From: Leyella stercorea DSM 18206 | Lineage (GTDB): Bacteria; Bacteroidota; Bacteroidia; Bacteroidales; Bacteroidaceae | Assembly: GCF_000235885.1 (NCBI RefSeq) | Contig: NZ_JH379375.1 | Span: 1 to 64,000, forward strand | Direction: 5' to 3' | DNA length: 64,000 nucleotides | In this document: piece after piece, positions 1-8,946 of the stretch | Numbering within the stretch: the stretch's first letter is position 1 | How the letters are laid out: the number at the start of each line of letters is the position of its first letter | Made by a program: the position numbers and the translations under genes | The notes under the pieces: generated by a model | What the model saw: the letters and a program-made list of their open reading frames with translations, nothing else | Told to the model about the DNA's origin: nothing | The model's database searches: none

Positions 1-106
1 ATAGCCTGACACAGTTTATTTTACACTCTCGAATTGTGCAAAATCTTTGCTCGTAATAAAGGTGCCATTAAATCAAGAATTAAAAAAATAAGTCAATAAG
101 TGCCTA

Positions 107-150
107 GAAGAAGTTCTGCTTACAATAGAGGGTGTAAGCAGTACTTCTTT
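107..150. terminator. Intergenic hairpin, probable terminator
   Basis: A long inverted repeat (arms about 107-123 and 134-150, core CTGCTTAC/GTAAGCAG, 10-base loop) lies just downstream of the minus-strand deiminase gene. A T-run follows the plus-strand copy, so it could end transcription in either direction. Nothing else is recognised in bases 1-190. Confidence 0.5.
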
Positions 151-190
151 TACAATCTTAGAGGATGATATTTCACGGCTCACTTATGTT

Positions 191-1270
191 CTAAAACCCA
201 AAATATAAACGATCCAATTCCCTACTATAATTCTCAAGTTTTCTAGGATAATAGTCACCAAGGAATCGAATTTCATCAAAGCATACACTATTAGAGTCTT
301 TCTGATACTTCTCTATGATAGAAATGAATCTTTTATCATTCTCTATATCGTGATGCAATTTGGACATATCTTCACTAATTGTCCATGAACAACAATTCAA
401 AGCTCCACCCCATTTCTCGATAAATTCTTTCATCTGAACTTGAAAAATCCTTCCTCTATAATCAGGATATAAAGCAATAAACTGACCCATTGCTTCATTA
501 TCAAGTTTTGTATTGCCAATTCCTGGAACAATAATAACATCACGTGTCTGAAGAGCGTTGATATATGCCCAACTTAATTCGTTATATTCAGAAAGATTCA
601 ACTCTATAACATAAAAATGTTCCATCAAGATATTACGCATTTGAGTAGCAATACCATCATCATATACTGAAAGATTAGTTAACACTACAGGTTTGCCATC
701 TTTTTGTGCGCCGACAAATCTTAAGATACCATCCGTATGCCCACAAACATCCTTTTTATCCCATGGCAACCATACTATAGTTATTTCATCAATAGTTGAA
801 TTACATTCTTTAGGTTTGAAAGAATCCCGAATTTTAGATTCTATCTCCTTTTTAGATAATCCTTCATTTTCTATCATCACCTTGTCTGTCATTACAATAA
901 AGGATTTAGTGGTGTAAGTATCTGGTTGTTCTATTTCGCCAACAACAATATTTCCACCATCAATAACCAAAGAAGAATGATTGATGATAAAATTCTTATC
1001 TTCAATCTTATTCATCACTTTATCTACATCAGTAATGTATTTTTCCTTACCTTTCAGATAGTCGGGATTGTAGACAAATTGGGAGAAATAACCACATGCA
1101 AATTGTATCGGCATATAATCACGACACCAATAATCCTTAGTTAAAGGAAGCGTTTCATGCGCTACGTTATTAGCATCCAGAATTTCACAAACATCCTTAT
1201 AGATATTGGGATAATCTGTACGTAGCAACTGTGAAAAAAACACTTTGTCTTTATATTGTTCTGTTATCAT
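191..1270 (-). CDS. Agmatine/peptidyl-arginine deiminase family protein
   Basis: A 359-residue protein of the guanidino-group modifying (pentein) superfamily. Visible landmarks in order are RDYMP near residue 50, DGGNIV near 104, GHTDG near 177 and the C-terminal GGALNC near 293, whose Cys is the expected nucleophile. Family members hydrolyse agmatine or arginine side chains, releasing ammonia. The length fits agmatine deiminases, but the sequence is divergent and the substrate cannot be told. Its start overlaps the stop of the upstream gene by 4 bp (ATGA), so the two are probably translationally coupled. The family call is firm; the substrate is open. Confidence 0.75.
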   Translation of the reverse strand: MITEQYKDKVFFSQLLRTDYPNIYKDVCEILDANNVAHETLPLTKDYWCRDYMPIQFACGYFSQFVYNPDYLKGKEKYITDVDKVMNKIEDKNFIINHSSLVIDGGNIVVGEIEQPDTYTTKSFIVMTDKVMIENEGLSKKEIESKIRDSFKPKECNSTIDEITIVWLPWDKKDVCGHTDGILRFVGAQKDGKPVVLTNLSVYDDGIATQMRNILMEHFYVIELNLSEYNELSWAYINALQTRDVIIVPGIGNTKLDNEAMGQFIALYPDYRGRIFQVQMKEFIEKWGGALNCCSWTISEDMSKLHHDIENDKRFISIIEKYQKDSNSVCFDEIRFLGDYYPRKLENYSRELDRLYFGF

Positions 1271-1842
1271 AGCTTTTCAACTCGTTTAAATCCCCATAAT
1301 CTGTTGTCGTTTATATTGATTCGTTGCATAGGTTCTGCATGGCCCAGCGTTTCATCAGACTCATCTATCCATTCTATACTAAACTTGCCATTGCTTAGCA
1401 TATTTGCTCCACCATATAAATCATACCAAAAATCATGAGGAGCCCAATTTTTTCTTTTTTCATTATTCTCCCATTCTTTTTCCCCAGGCACAATAGCTTT
1501 ATAGCCTCTAATCAAGAAAGACGCATGATATTTCTTTTGTGGATCATCAAACAAAACATCAACGCCCGATGGATTTGGACATACAGCACCTAAAGCATAG
1601 CCAAATTCATCTTCCCCTTTCAGATATTTTTTTTCATCTTTAATATTGCCATCATCCTCGTGGTAATAAAATTCGATGCAGGTCAACTTTAGTTTATACG
1701 CATCCTTACAACCGCCATTAACAAGAAAATAGCCAGAGAAGAATGCTGCTTCAGCAATTTTCTTAAACTCTTCAAACAGGTTTGCTTCGCAACCATCAGC
1801 GCCTTTGAAAGCCTTTAAGGCTTGAAATAATCTTGATTCCAT
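1267..1842 (-). CDS. Conserved hypothetical protein
   Basis: A 191-residue soluble protein that I do not recognise with confidence. It contains an aromatic stretch (IEFYYHEDD, near residue 57), a GVDVLFDD segment near residue 93 and an LIRGYK segment near 110. The pattern vaguely recalls base-excision glycosylase-like proteins, but that is only an impression. No signal peptide or membrane segment is seen. It overlaps the downstream deiminase gene by 4 bp and probably forms an operon with it. Confidence 0.6.
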   Translation of the reverse strand: MESRLFQALKAFKGADGCEANLFEEFKKIAEAAFFSGYFLVNGGCKDAYKLKLTCIEFYYHEDDGNIKDEKKYLKGEDEFGYALGAVCPNPSGVDVLFDDPQKKYHASFLIRGYKAIVPGEKEWENNEKRKNWAPHDFWYDLYGGANMLSNGKFSIEWIDESDETLGHAEPMQRININDNRLWGFKRVEKL

Positions 1843-1858
1843 ACTTATTGAATTATTT

Positions 1859-2353
1859 TTATTTGTAAACTTCTATTGTTTTCTCCAACCATTTATATAT
1901 CTTCTCCTGAAGACTTTTGGGCTCTAACACTTTTATCATATTGCCAAAACTCATCAACTTCATATAGAAGTCATAGGTAGGACGCAGTGCCAATTCAAAA
2001 TCGGCATAATCATCACATGCATAGATTTCTTTTTGCGAGTGATGCAACGGCAATGTGCGCATATAGTGCTGATGGCATTTGTCTGCCCTTAACACTATTC
2101 TCTGAAGCGGTACAGATTCATCCAATACAATACCAAAGTATTCTGCAAAATATTCTTTTGCACAAAAATCTTTTGGCAAGACAAAATGAGCATCTGTTAA
2201 GTTAACACCTTCTATTCTATCAAGAGAATACAAACGCAAGTAGTTATAGTCTACATTTCTTGCTAACAATAAGTTCACAAAAGAGTTTCTTTGATTCTTC
2301 CATAATAGTAGTATAATTAATTCAAATGCAAAGATACGCATTAGGTGTCTCAA
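1859..2353 (-). pseudogene. Truncated WYL-domain regulator (C-terminal part)
   Basis: From about residue 25 the translation matches the end of a WYL-domain regulator: a remnant of the WYL core (LLLARNVDYNYLRLYSLDRI) is followed by a WCX-like tail with LPLHHSQ and LRPTYDF. Intact members are roughly 300 residues and begin with a winged helix; that helix and most of the WYL fold are missing. A good -7 box (TATCTTTGC on the minus strand, near 2338) and an out-of-frame ATGGAAGAATC lie directly upstream, so an internal deletion probably joined the original start to the 3' part. Treated as a decayed regulator. Confidence 0.65.
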
Positions 2354-2376
2354 TATACGTTACAGGATAAAGAAAA

Positions 2377-2413
2377 ATGGTCTGCAACTCGTGCTGAACG
2401 AATTGCAGACCAT
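2377..2413 (-). terminator. nuo operon terminator
   Basis: An 11-bp inverted repeat (ATGGTCTGCAA at 2377-2387, TTGCAGACCAT at 2403-2413) lies downstream of nuoN. On the minus strand it is followed by TTTTTC, a typical intrinsic terminator for the operon. The stem extends outward through AGGATAA/TTATCCT. Confidence 0.7.
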
Positions 2414-2462
2414 TATCCTTATTGTCGAGTTATTGAATTGCAAAACTCCTAACTCCTATATT

Positions 2463-3893
2463 CTACATCGCTGTAGCCGCTACGAGCCATCCGTAGACGC
2501 AGCTGCATACACCGAAGAGGAGTACGCCAGCGGTGCAGAGTGCGAGGGCTGTGCGTGTAGCGCAGTCGCTCTTGAACGGAGCGAGCGGAGCATCGGTCTT
2601 GTTGATGTACATGCACTTTACAATCTTCAGATAGTAGTAGAGTGACGGTACGGTGTTGATCAATGCGAGGAACACTACTGCGTATGCGATGTTAGAGCCC
2701 TGCTCGGCTGCTGCCATGAACACGAAGAACTTGCAGAACATACCTGCGAACGGCGGGATGCCTGCGAGCGAGAACAGAGCGAGTGTCATGAGGAACGAGA
2801 GCTTCGGGTTGGTGGTATAGAAGCCGTCGAATACAGACATCTCGGTGTTGCCCTTGCCGCGTGTCTCAACAACGTTGATGATGGTGAACACTGCCATGTT
2901 GGCTGCTACGTAGATGAGCACGTAGTACATGAGCGCCGGCAGACCCATTGCGCCGTTGCCTACCGCTGCAAGCATGATGTAGCCTGCCTGCGAGATAGAG
3001 CTGAACGCCATGAATCGCTTAAGCTCTGTCTGGCGGAGTGCGAAGAGGTTAGCGATGGTGATGGTGAGGACGATGACGATGTACATCAGCATCTCCCAGT
3101 ACTCTACCATCGGTGCGAACACCTTGGTGAGGATTGTCATCAAAGCGAACGCTGCTGCGCCCTTAGACACTACGCTCAGATAGCCTGTTACGGCTGTAGG
3201 AGCACCCTGGTATGTGTCGGCTGTCCAGAAGTGGAACGGCACGAGCGAAATCTTGAAGCCGAGGCCGCTGAAGAAGAACACGAGGCCCATGATGGTGAGC
3301 GGTGTAGCTGTGATCTGCGCCATTACGTCGTCGAAGTAGAGTGTGCCGCAAGCTCCGTAGATGAACGAGATGCCGTAGAGCATCACGCCGCTTGAGAATG
3401 TAGCGGTGAGCACGAACTTGGCTGCGCCCTCTGCCGACTCCTTCTTGAACTTGTCGAAGGCAACGAGACATGCCATAGGCACTGATGCCATCTCCAAGCC
3501 GAGGAAGAACATGAGGAAGTGGCCCGACGAAATCATCATGTACATACCGAGCAAGGTAGAGATGATGAGCTCATAGAACTCGCCCTCCTTGTTCTGCACG
3601 TCCTTCTGCTCGAGCCACGACTGTGCCATCACTACCACGATGAACGCACCGGCTGTAAGGATAACCTTCATCACCTGCGCTGCTGCTGTGGCGGTGTAGA
3701 GTCCGGCGAAAGCCTCTGCAGGCTCTGCGGTGAAGCAGACTGCAATCTGAGCAACCAACAGCAGACCTGTCAGCAGGCTCAAGGTAGTATGTTTCTTCTC
3801 GCCCTTCAGGATGAGGTCGGCGAGGAATACTATCACGAGGGCTGCCATGAGGCCAGCCTCGGGTATCATATTAAAAAACTGACTATAATCCAT
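2463..3893 (-). CDS. nuoN: NADH-quinone oxidoreductase subunit N
   Basis: A 476-residue polytopic membrane protein, last gene of the operon. It is one of the three Mrp-antiporter-like subunits (L, M, N) that carry proton channels in the membrane arm of complex I. The sequence is mostly hydrophobic helices, with the antiporter core around FKISLVPFHFWTADTYQGAP (about residues 213-232), whose Lys and His are typical of the proton path, and RQTELKRFMAFSSISQAGY after it. Length is normal for NuoN. It follows nuoM by 20 bp. Confidence 0.95.
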   Translation of the reverse strand: MDYSQFFNMIPEAGLMAALVIVFLADLILKGEKKHTTLSLLTGLLLVAQIAVCFTAEPAEAFAGLYTATAAAQVMKVILTAGAFIVVVMAQSWLEQKDVQNKEGEFYELIISTLLGMYMMISSGHFLMFFLGLEMASVPMACLVAFDKFKKESAEGAAKFVLTATFSSGVMLYGISFIYGACGTLYFDDVMAQITATPLTIMGLVFFFSGLGFKISLVPFHFWTADTYQGAPTAVTGYLSVVSKGAAAFALMTILTKVFAPMVEYWEMLMYIVIVLTITIANLFALRQTELKRFMAFSSISQAGYIMLAAVGNGAMGLPALMYYVLIYVAANMAVFTIINVVETRGKGNTEMSVFDGFYTTNPKLSFLMTLALFSLAGIPPFAGMFCKFFVFMAAAEQGSNIAYAVVFLALINTVPSLYYYLKIVKCMYINKTDAPLAPFKSDCATRTALALCTAGVLLFGVCSCVYGWLVAATAM

Positions 3894-3913
3894 TTTTTAC
3901 TGCTGAACTGTTA

Positions 3914-5401
3914 TTAAAGTGTTGGAATTACGCTGAGGATTGGTACTACGGCATCGCTGATAACATGGCTTGCCCAGATCGGGAACGAACCCAGACCTGC
4001 AACGCAGAAGATGAGGCAGCATACAGCGAAGCGCTCGTCCCATGTAGCGTCGGTGAGCTCCTCGAAGTGCGGGTTCTTCACCTTCTCGAAGAGGATGAAG
4101 CCCACGGTACGGAGGATGTACACAGCGGTCACAACGATTGAGGTGATAGCGATGACAGTGCAGCAACGGTGGAATGTGTCGGCATTCTCGAACGAACCGT
4201 TGAAGATGGTCATCTCGGCGATGAAGCCTGAGAAGCCCGGCAAACCGAGGTTAGCCAAACCTGCAATCACGTAGCCTACAGAGAGGAACGGCATAATCTT
4301 CATCAAACCGCCAAGCTCACGGATGTCACGTGTGTGTGTACGACCGTAGATCATACCGATGAGGGCGAAGAAGAGGGCTGTCATCAAACCGTGAGAGAGC
4401 ATCTGGAGGATAGCACCCGTGCAGCTCACCTTGGTCATCATCAAGAGTGCGAAGAGCACCAAGCCGCAGTGAGACACTGAAGAGTAAGCGTTGATGAACT
4501 TCAAGTCGGTCTGTACGCAAGCCGAGAACGCACCGTAAACGACAGAGATGGTTGTGAGGATAAGGAATATCCAAGCCAAGTCGTTAGCTGCCTGAGGCAG
4601 GAGGAACATTGCGATGCGGAAGCAGCCGTAGCCGCCAAGCTTCATGAGCACACCTGCGTGGAGCATAGACACTGATGTCGGGGCGCAACCGTGACCGATC
4701 GGAGACCATGTGTGGAACGGGAACAACGCGCCGAGCACGCCGAAGCCGATGAACACAAACGGGAACAGCACGTTCTGAACAGCTGCCGGGATGTGGTTGT
4801 TGTGCGCAATCTCAAGGATGCTCATTGTAGAAGCACCGTTGAAGAAGTAGATGCCTACCAAGCCCAGGATGATGAGCGCAGAACCGCCCATAAGCATCAA
4901 CGTAAGCTTCATGGCTGCATACTCCTTGCGACCCGAACCCCAGAAACCAATGAGAAGGTACATCGGGATGAGTGCCACCTCGTAGAACATGAACATGGTG
5001 AAGAGGTCGATCGAGATGAAGAAACCGTAAACACCTGTCGAAAGCAGAGTGAACCACATGAAGAACTCCTTTGTGAGGGGCTTGAGCTTCCATGAAGCGA
5101 ATGTACCGGTGAAGACGATGATGCTCGAAAGCAGCAACATCACAACAGAGATACCGTCTACACCAACCTCATAGTTGATGTGCAAAGCCGGGAACCACGC
5201 AGTAGAGGCATGGAGAATCATCTCCTCGGTGTTGCCGCCAGCGCGCTCGCTGATGAAGTGGAGCGTGAGCCAAATGCTCATTGCCAAGAGGCAAGATGAA
5301 CCGGCAACCATCACACCACGCACCTGATTGACGTTGCGTGCGATCCACAGACCGAGCAGCATCAACGCAGGGATTACTACGAATAAACTTAATATATTCA
5401 T
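3914..5401 (-). CDS. nuoM: NADH-quinone oxidoreductase subunit M
   Basis: A 495-residue antiporter-like membrane subunit of complex I. Recognisable segments include FYEVALIPMYLLIGFWG near residue 139, with the conserved transmembrane Glu, the core FPFHTWSPIGHGCAPTSVSM near 225, where NuoM proteins usually have PDAH, and QTDLKFINAYSSVSHCGLV near 300. It forms the middle proton channel between NuoL and NuoN. It lies 7 bp after nuoL in a tight operon. Confidence 0.95.
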   Translation of the reverse strand: MNILSLFVVIPALMLLGLWIARNVNQVRGVMVAGSSCLLAMSIWLTLHFISERAGGNTEEMILHASTAWFPALHINYEVGVDGISVVMLLLSSIIVFTGTFASWKLKPLTKEFFMWFTLLSTGVYGFFISIDLFTMFMFYEVALIPMYLLIGFWGSGRKEYAAMKLTLMLMGGSALIILGLVGIYFFNGASTMSILEIAHNNHIPAAVQNVLFPFVFIGFGVLGALFPFHTWSPIGHGCAPTSVSMLHAGVLMKLGGYGCFRIAMFLLPQAANDLAWIFLILTTISVVYGAFSACVQTDLKFINAYSSVSHCGLVLFALLMMTKVSCTGAILQMLSHGLMTALFFALIGMIYGRTHTRDIRELGGLMKIMPFLSVGYVIAGLANLGLPGFSGFIAEMTIFNGSFENADTFHRCCTVIAITSIVVTAVYILRTVGFILFEKVKNPHFEELTDATWDERFAVCCLIFCVAGLGSFPIWASHVISDAVVPILSVIPTL

Positions 5402-5408
5402 ATTCTAA

Positions 5409-7421
5409 TTATAAGCAAAGTAATAATAATGTTAAAGCTACCGTACCTGTGATGAACCAAACGGCATACTGGCGAACGTCGCCGCTCTGCCATGGGCGGA
5501 TGGTCTCACCTGCCTCGTTAGCACCCCAAGCAGTGAAGTCGATAAGACCATTGATGATCTTCTCGTCGATCCACTGTACCGGACGGCTGACGTAGCGGAA
5601 CAGAATCTTGTGAGTAACGAACTGGTAAACCTCGTCCATGTAGAAGCGCTTGTAAGCCCAACGATGCAGACGCGGGAATGTAGCGTACAGCTTGTCGGCG
5701 ATAGGCTGCTTCTCACCCTTGTAGATATATGTGGCAAGGGCGATAGAGAGGATAGCGATCACTGTAGAGGTGGCAGCTACCTGCGGGTCGAAGTGAACGG
5801 TGTAGGCTGTGCCTGCTGCGCTCACGATAGAGCCGAAGCTTGCCCAGCTCCAGTCGCAGAAACCGCCGAGTGTTGTAACAACACCTACGCCTACTGTAAC
5901 GATGCTCAGGAACACGAGCGGGAAGGTCATAGTAACCGGAGCCTCGTGCGGTGTGTGGTGAGCGTGCAGTTCCTTGTTCTCTGTACCCCAGAAGATGCCG
6001 TAGTAGAGGCGGAACATGTAGAACGCTGTCATAGCGGCAACGCCTGTCATCCACCAGCCGCAGAGCGGTGAGTACTCGAAGCAAGCAGTGATGATCTCGT
6101 CCTTAGAGCTGAAGCCCGAGAAGAACGGGATACCTGCGATAGCGAGGCAAGAGATGAGGAATGTGATGTGAGTGATAGGCATGTACTTGCGCAGACCGCC
6201 CATTGCAGACATCTCGTTAGAGTGAACAGCGTGGATGATGCAACCGGCTCCGAGGAACAGACAAGCCTTGAACATGGCGTGTGTGAACAGGTGGAACATA
6301 GAAGCCATGTAGCCAAGCTGTGCGTGGTTGTCAAGAGCCGCACCGTGATGACCCGGCAGACATACGCCGAGCGCTACCATCATGAACGCAATCTGAGAGA
6401 TTGTAGAGAAGGCAAGCACACGCTTGATGTCGCTCTGTGCGCAAGCAACGGCTGCTGCGTAGAAGGCTGTGAAAGCACCTACGATAACGACTACCTCAAG
6501 AGCCTGCGGAGCGTACTCGATCCATACCGGGAAGAGACGTGCAATCTGGAACACACCTGCAACGACCATGGTAGCGGCGTGAATAAGTGCAGATACCGGT
6601 GTCGGACCTTCCATAGCATCCGGCAACCAGATGTGCAACGGGAACATAGCCGACTTACCTGCACCACCGATGAACATAAGCACGAGGGCTGTAGGCAGAA
6701 TCATGCCGCCTGCAGCAAGAGCGCGTGCGCTGTCAGCAACGGTGAAGGCAGAAGCACCTGCGCCGTAAGCAATCTCTGTTCCGGTGAACGAGAAGTTGTA
6801 GCTTCCTGTGTAGTAGCCAAAGATGAGGATACCGATGAGGAAGAACATATCGGCGAAGCGTGTCACGATGAACGCCTTCTTAGAAGCGTGAACGGCTGCG
6901 TGCAGAGTGTAGTAGAAGCCAATGAGGAGGTAAGAGCTTACACCCACGAGCTCCCAGAACATGTACATCTGGAAGATGTTGGTAGCAAGCACGAGTCCGA
7001 GCATTGACATCGTGAAGAGAGAAAGGAAAGCGTAGTAGCGCTGGAAGCCTTTCTCGCCGTGCATATAGCCGAACGAGTAGATGTGCACCATAAGGCTGAC
7101 CGTTGAGATGACGATGAGCATCATCACCGAAATCGGGTCGAGCAGCACACCGAGGTCGAAGTGCAGATGGCCCAGCGGCAACCATGTCACGTTGTAGGGA
7201 ACGAAGGTTGCGAAGGTGCCGTCAGCAAGACGGTCGGCTGTGAAATACTGGAACGCTGTGTAGTAGCTGAGTACTGTCACCAAGCCCAAAGAGCAGGTGC
7301 CAATCAATCCAGCTGTCTTGTGCGACCAGGAATACTTCTTATTCACGAATTCTGGCAGACCGATAACCAGGAAGCTGATCAGCGGCAACAGAAGAATCCA
7401 TATTGAATATGTAAAATCCAT
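5409..7421 (-). CDS. nuoL: NADH-quinone oxidoreductase subunit L
   Basis: A 670-residue distal antiporter-like subunit of complex I. The core contains MFWELVGVSSYLLIGFY near residue 153, MFPLHIWLPDAMEGPTPVSA near 260 and CAQSDIKRVLAFSTISQ near 327. The C-terminal extension beyond residue 500 is the part that forms the long lateral helix and last transmembrane segment in NuoL. Length is within the usual range of 600-700. It sits 7 bp downstream of nuoK. Confidence 0.95.
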   Translation of the reverse strand: MDFTYSIWILLLPLISFLVIGLPEFVNKKYSWSHKTAGLIGTCSLGLVTVLSYYTAFQYFTADRLADGTFATFVPYNVTWLPLGHLHFDLGVLLDPISVMMLIVISTVSLMVHIYSFGYMHGEKGFQRYYAFLSLFTMSMLGLVLATNIFQMYMFWELVGVSSYLLIGFYYTLHAAVHASKKAFIVTRFADMFFLIGILIFGYYTGSYNFSFTGTEIAYGAGASAFTVADSARALAAGGMILPTALVLMFIGGAGKSAMFPLHIWLPDAMEGPTPVSALIHAATMVVAGVFQIARLFPVWIEYAPQALEVVVIVGAFTAFYAAAVACAQSDIKRVLAFSTISQIAFMMVALGVCLPGHHGAALDNHAQLGYMASMFHLFTHAMFKACLFLGAGCIIHAVHSNEMSAMGGLRKYMPITHITFLISCLAIAGIPFFSGFSSKDEIITACFEYSPLCGWWMTGVAAMTAFYMFRLYYGIFWGTENKELHAHHTPHEAPVTMTFPLVFLSIVTVGVGVVTTLGGFCDWSWASFGSIVSAAGTAYTVHFDPQVAATSTVIAILSIALATYIYKGEKQPIADKLYATFPRLHRWAYKRFYMDEVYQFVTHKILFRYVSRPVQWIDEKIINGLIDFTAWGANEAGETIRPWQSGDVRQYAVWFITGTVALTLLLLCL

Positions 7422-7428
7422 AATCTAA

Positions 7429-7737
7429 TTAATATTTCATGTTTTCAATACTGTTCACCTGATCGCTGTGGAAATTGCGGTAAACGTTAATAATAATCGC
7501 GATAGCTACGGCGCTCTCTGCTGCGCTCACACCGATTGAGAAGAGGGTCATGAAGAAGCCCTCGAACTCGCCGGGGAAGAGCAGACGGTTGAAAGCCGCG
7601 AAGTTCAGGTCTACGGCGTTGAGCACGAGCTCTATAGAGACGAGCATGGCTATCAGGTTGCGGCGTGTCACGAAGCCGTAAACGCCGATGAAGAACAGAA
7701 GTGCGCTAAGCACGAAATAACATTCTACTGGTACCAT
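7429..7737 (-). CDS. nuoK: NADH-quinone oxidoreductase subunit K
   Basis: A 102-residue, three-helix membrane protein. The second helix carries the conserved acidic residue in AMLVSIELVLNAVDLNF, and the third carries a further Glu in GVSAAESAVAIAI, both typical of NuoK. Together with NuoJ and NuoA it forms the E-channel region next to the quinone site. Only 3 bp separate it from nuoJ. Confidence 0.93.
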   Translation of the reverse strand: MVPVECYFVLSALLFFIGVYGFVTRRNLIAMLVSIELVLNAVDLNFAAFNRLLFPGEFEGFFMTLFSIGVSAAESAVAIAIIINVYRNFHSDQVNSIENMKY

Positions 7738-7740
7738 AAT

Positions 7741-8259
7741 TTACTTGTCCTCCTTTTCTTTACGTGCTACAACGATTGCGCCAATGATACATGCCAGCAG
7801 GAACACTGAGATGAACTCGAAGGGCAATACATACTGATACTTTTCCGAACCGAGAAGAGCCTCGCCGATGGTCTGCATGGGCACCTCTTTGCCTTCAACA
7901 AGGACAGAGATGAAACCATTCTTGAGCTGTACGCCGGCTACGGTAGCCAAACCTACGAGGCAGATGAGTGCGTAAGAGAGGGCACGGCAGCCCTTAACGC
8001 GCTCTACCAATCCCTGGAGTGTGCGCTTGCTGACGAGCTGCACGGCGAAGATGTACATCATCACCATACCGCCAGCATAAACGCTGATCTGCGCTGCACC
8101 AAGATAGGTGTAGTCGAGCAGGAAGTAGAGGCCTGCCACTCCGAGGAGTACGAAAAGCAGGAATGTGACCGAACGCATGATGCGCTTTGTGGTCACGCAC
8201 ATGACAGCCGATCCGAGGATTACTGCTGCCAAGATGCAAAACATTACTATACTTGCCAT
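7741..8259 (-). CDS. nuoJ: NADH-quinone oxidoreductase subunit J
   Basis: A 172-residue membrane protein with about five hydrophobic helices. The segment YTYLGAAQISVYAGGMVMMY near residue 50 is the hallmark helix of NuoJ, which contains the pi-bulge in known structures. The tail is basic and acidic (VARKEKEDK). Position between nuoI and nuoK is the standard one. Confidence 0.92.
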   Translation of the reverse strand: MASIVMFCILAAVILGSAVMCVTTKRIMRSVTFLLFVLLGVAGLYFLLDYTYLGAAQISVYAGGMVMMYIFAVQLVSKRTLQGLVERVKGCRALSYALICLVGLATVAGVQLKNGFISVLVEGKEVPMQTIGEALLGSEKYQYVLPFEFISVFLLACIIGAIVVARKEKEDK

Positions 8260-8272
8260 ATTTTCTTACTCC

Positions 8273-8809
8273 TTATTTTGTTTTGGTGTTAAACGTTCCG
8301 ATTTCGAAGTCTGCGCCGCCGTCGATGATGTTGGGCAGCGAGCCGCCCTCGTACACTTCCTTGTCGAGGTGAAGCACGAGTGCTTCGCGGTCGAATACCG
8401 AGTTCTCGAAATCGTTTACAAACTTGATTGCGTCGAAGTTGCAGGCGTTCACGCAAAGCTCGCAGAACATGCAGTCGCCGAGGTCGTACTGGTAGTCGAC
8501 GAGCTGCTTTTTCTTCTTGCCTGTCTCCGGGTTCTCAACCATCTGCGACACAATCTTGATGGTGCCGTTCGGGCAAGCCTTCTCGCAAAGTGTACAAGCA
8601 GTACACTTCACGACGCCGTTCTCGTCGCGGTTCATCACCAGACGGCCGCGGTGGCGTGCTGCTACGTGCAGTGTGGTCTTGCGGTTCTCGGGATACTGCT
8701 CTGTGCTCTTCTTTGTGAGGAGCTCCTTCCATGTGGTCTTCATACCAATGGCGAGGGTTTTCATAGCCGACCCGATTTCTCCGAAATATGATTTTTTGTT
8801 TTCTTCCAT
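8273..8809 (-). CDS. nuoI: NADH-quinone oxidoreductase subunit I (2 x 4Fe-4S)
   Basis: A 178-residue ferredoxin-like subunit. Two 4Fe-4S motifs are visible, CTACTLCEKACP near residue 69 and CMFCELCVNACNFDAI near 112. These correspond to clusters N6a and N6b, which pass electrons to NuoB. The C-terminal tail after residue 135 is rather long. A 137-bp gene-free gap separates it from nuoH upstream, unlike the 3-20 bp spacing elsewhere in the operon. Confidence 0.95.
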   Translation of the reverse strand: MEENKKSYFGEIGSAMKTLAIGMKTTWKELLTKKSTEQYPENRKTTLHVAARHRGRLVMNRDENGVVKCTACTLCEKACPNGTIKIVSQMVENPETGKKKKQLVDYQYDLGDCMFCELCVNACNFDAIKFVNDFENSVFDREALVLHLDKEVYEGGSLPNIIDGGADFEIGTFNTKTK

Positions 8810-8946
8810 TGTTTATTATTATTAAGAATTCAGAAGTGAGAAGTTATCGTTCCCTTTGGTCACTTGTAGTTAAGCCATAACCTTTTTTCCATATCAATCA
8901 GTACATTTGGCTTAACTCCTTAACTTCTTTACTCCTTAACTTCTAA
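8810..8946. other. Gap between nuoH and nuoI
   Basis: No gene fits here. The stretch contains an inverted repeat (GTTAAGCC and GGCTTAAC, on either side of a 45-base AT-rich spacer) and short direct repeats of the type CTTAACTTCTTTACTCC. It may be an mRNA processing or stability element inside the operon; nothing more can be said. Confidence 0.35.

Noticed and set aside
191-1270. Agmatine deiminase of polyamine synthesis
   Set aside because: Family motifs are present but the sequence is divergent and no polyamine genes are near; the specific function cannot be claimed.
6168-7007. 279-codon plus-strand frame
   Set aside because: Shadow of nuoL; composition (many Cys, His, Arg) is not that of a natural protein.
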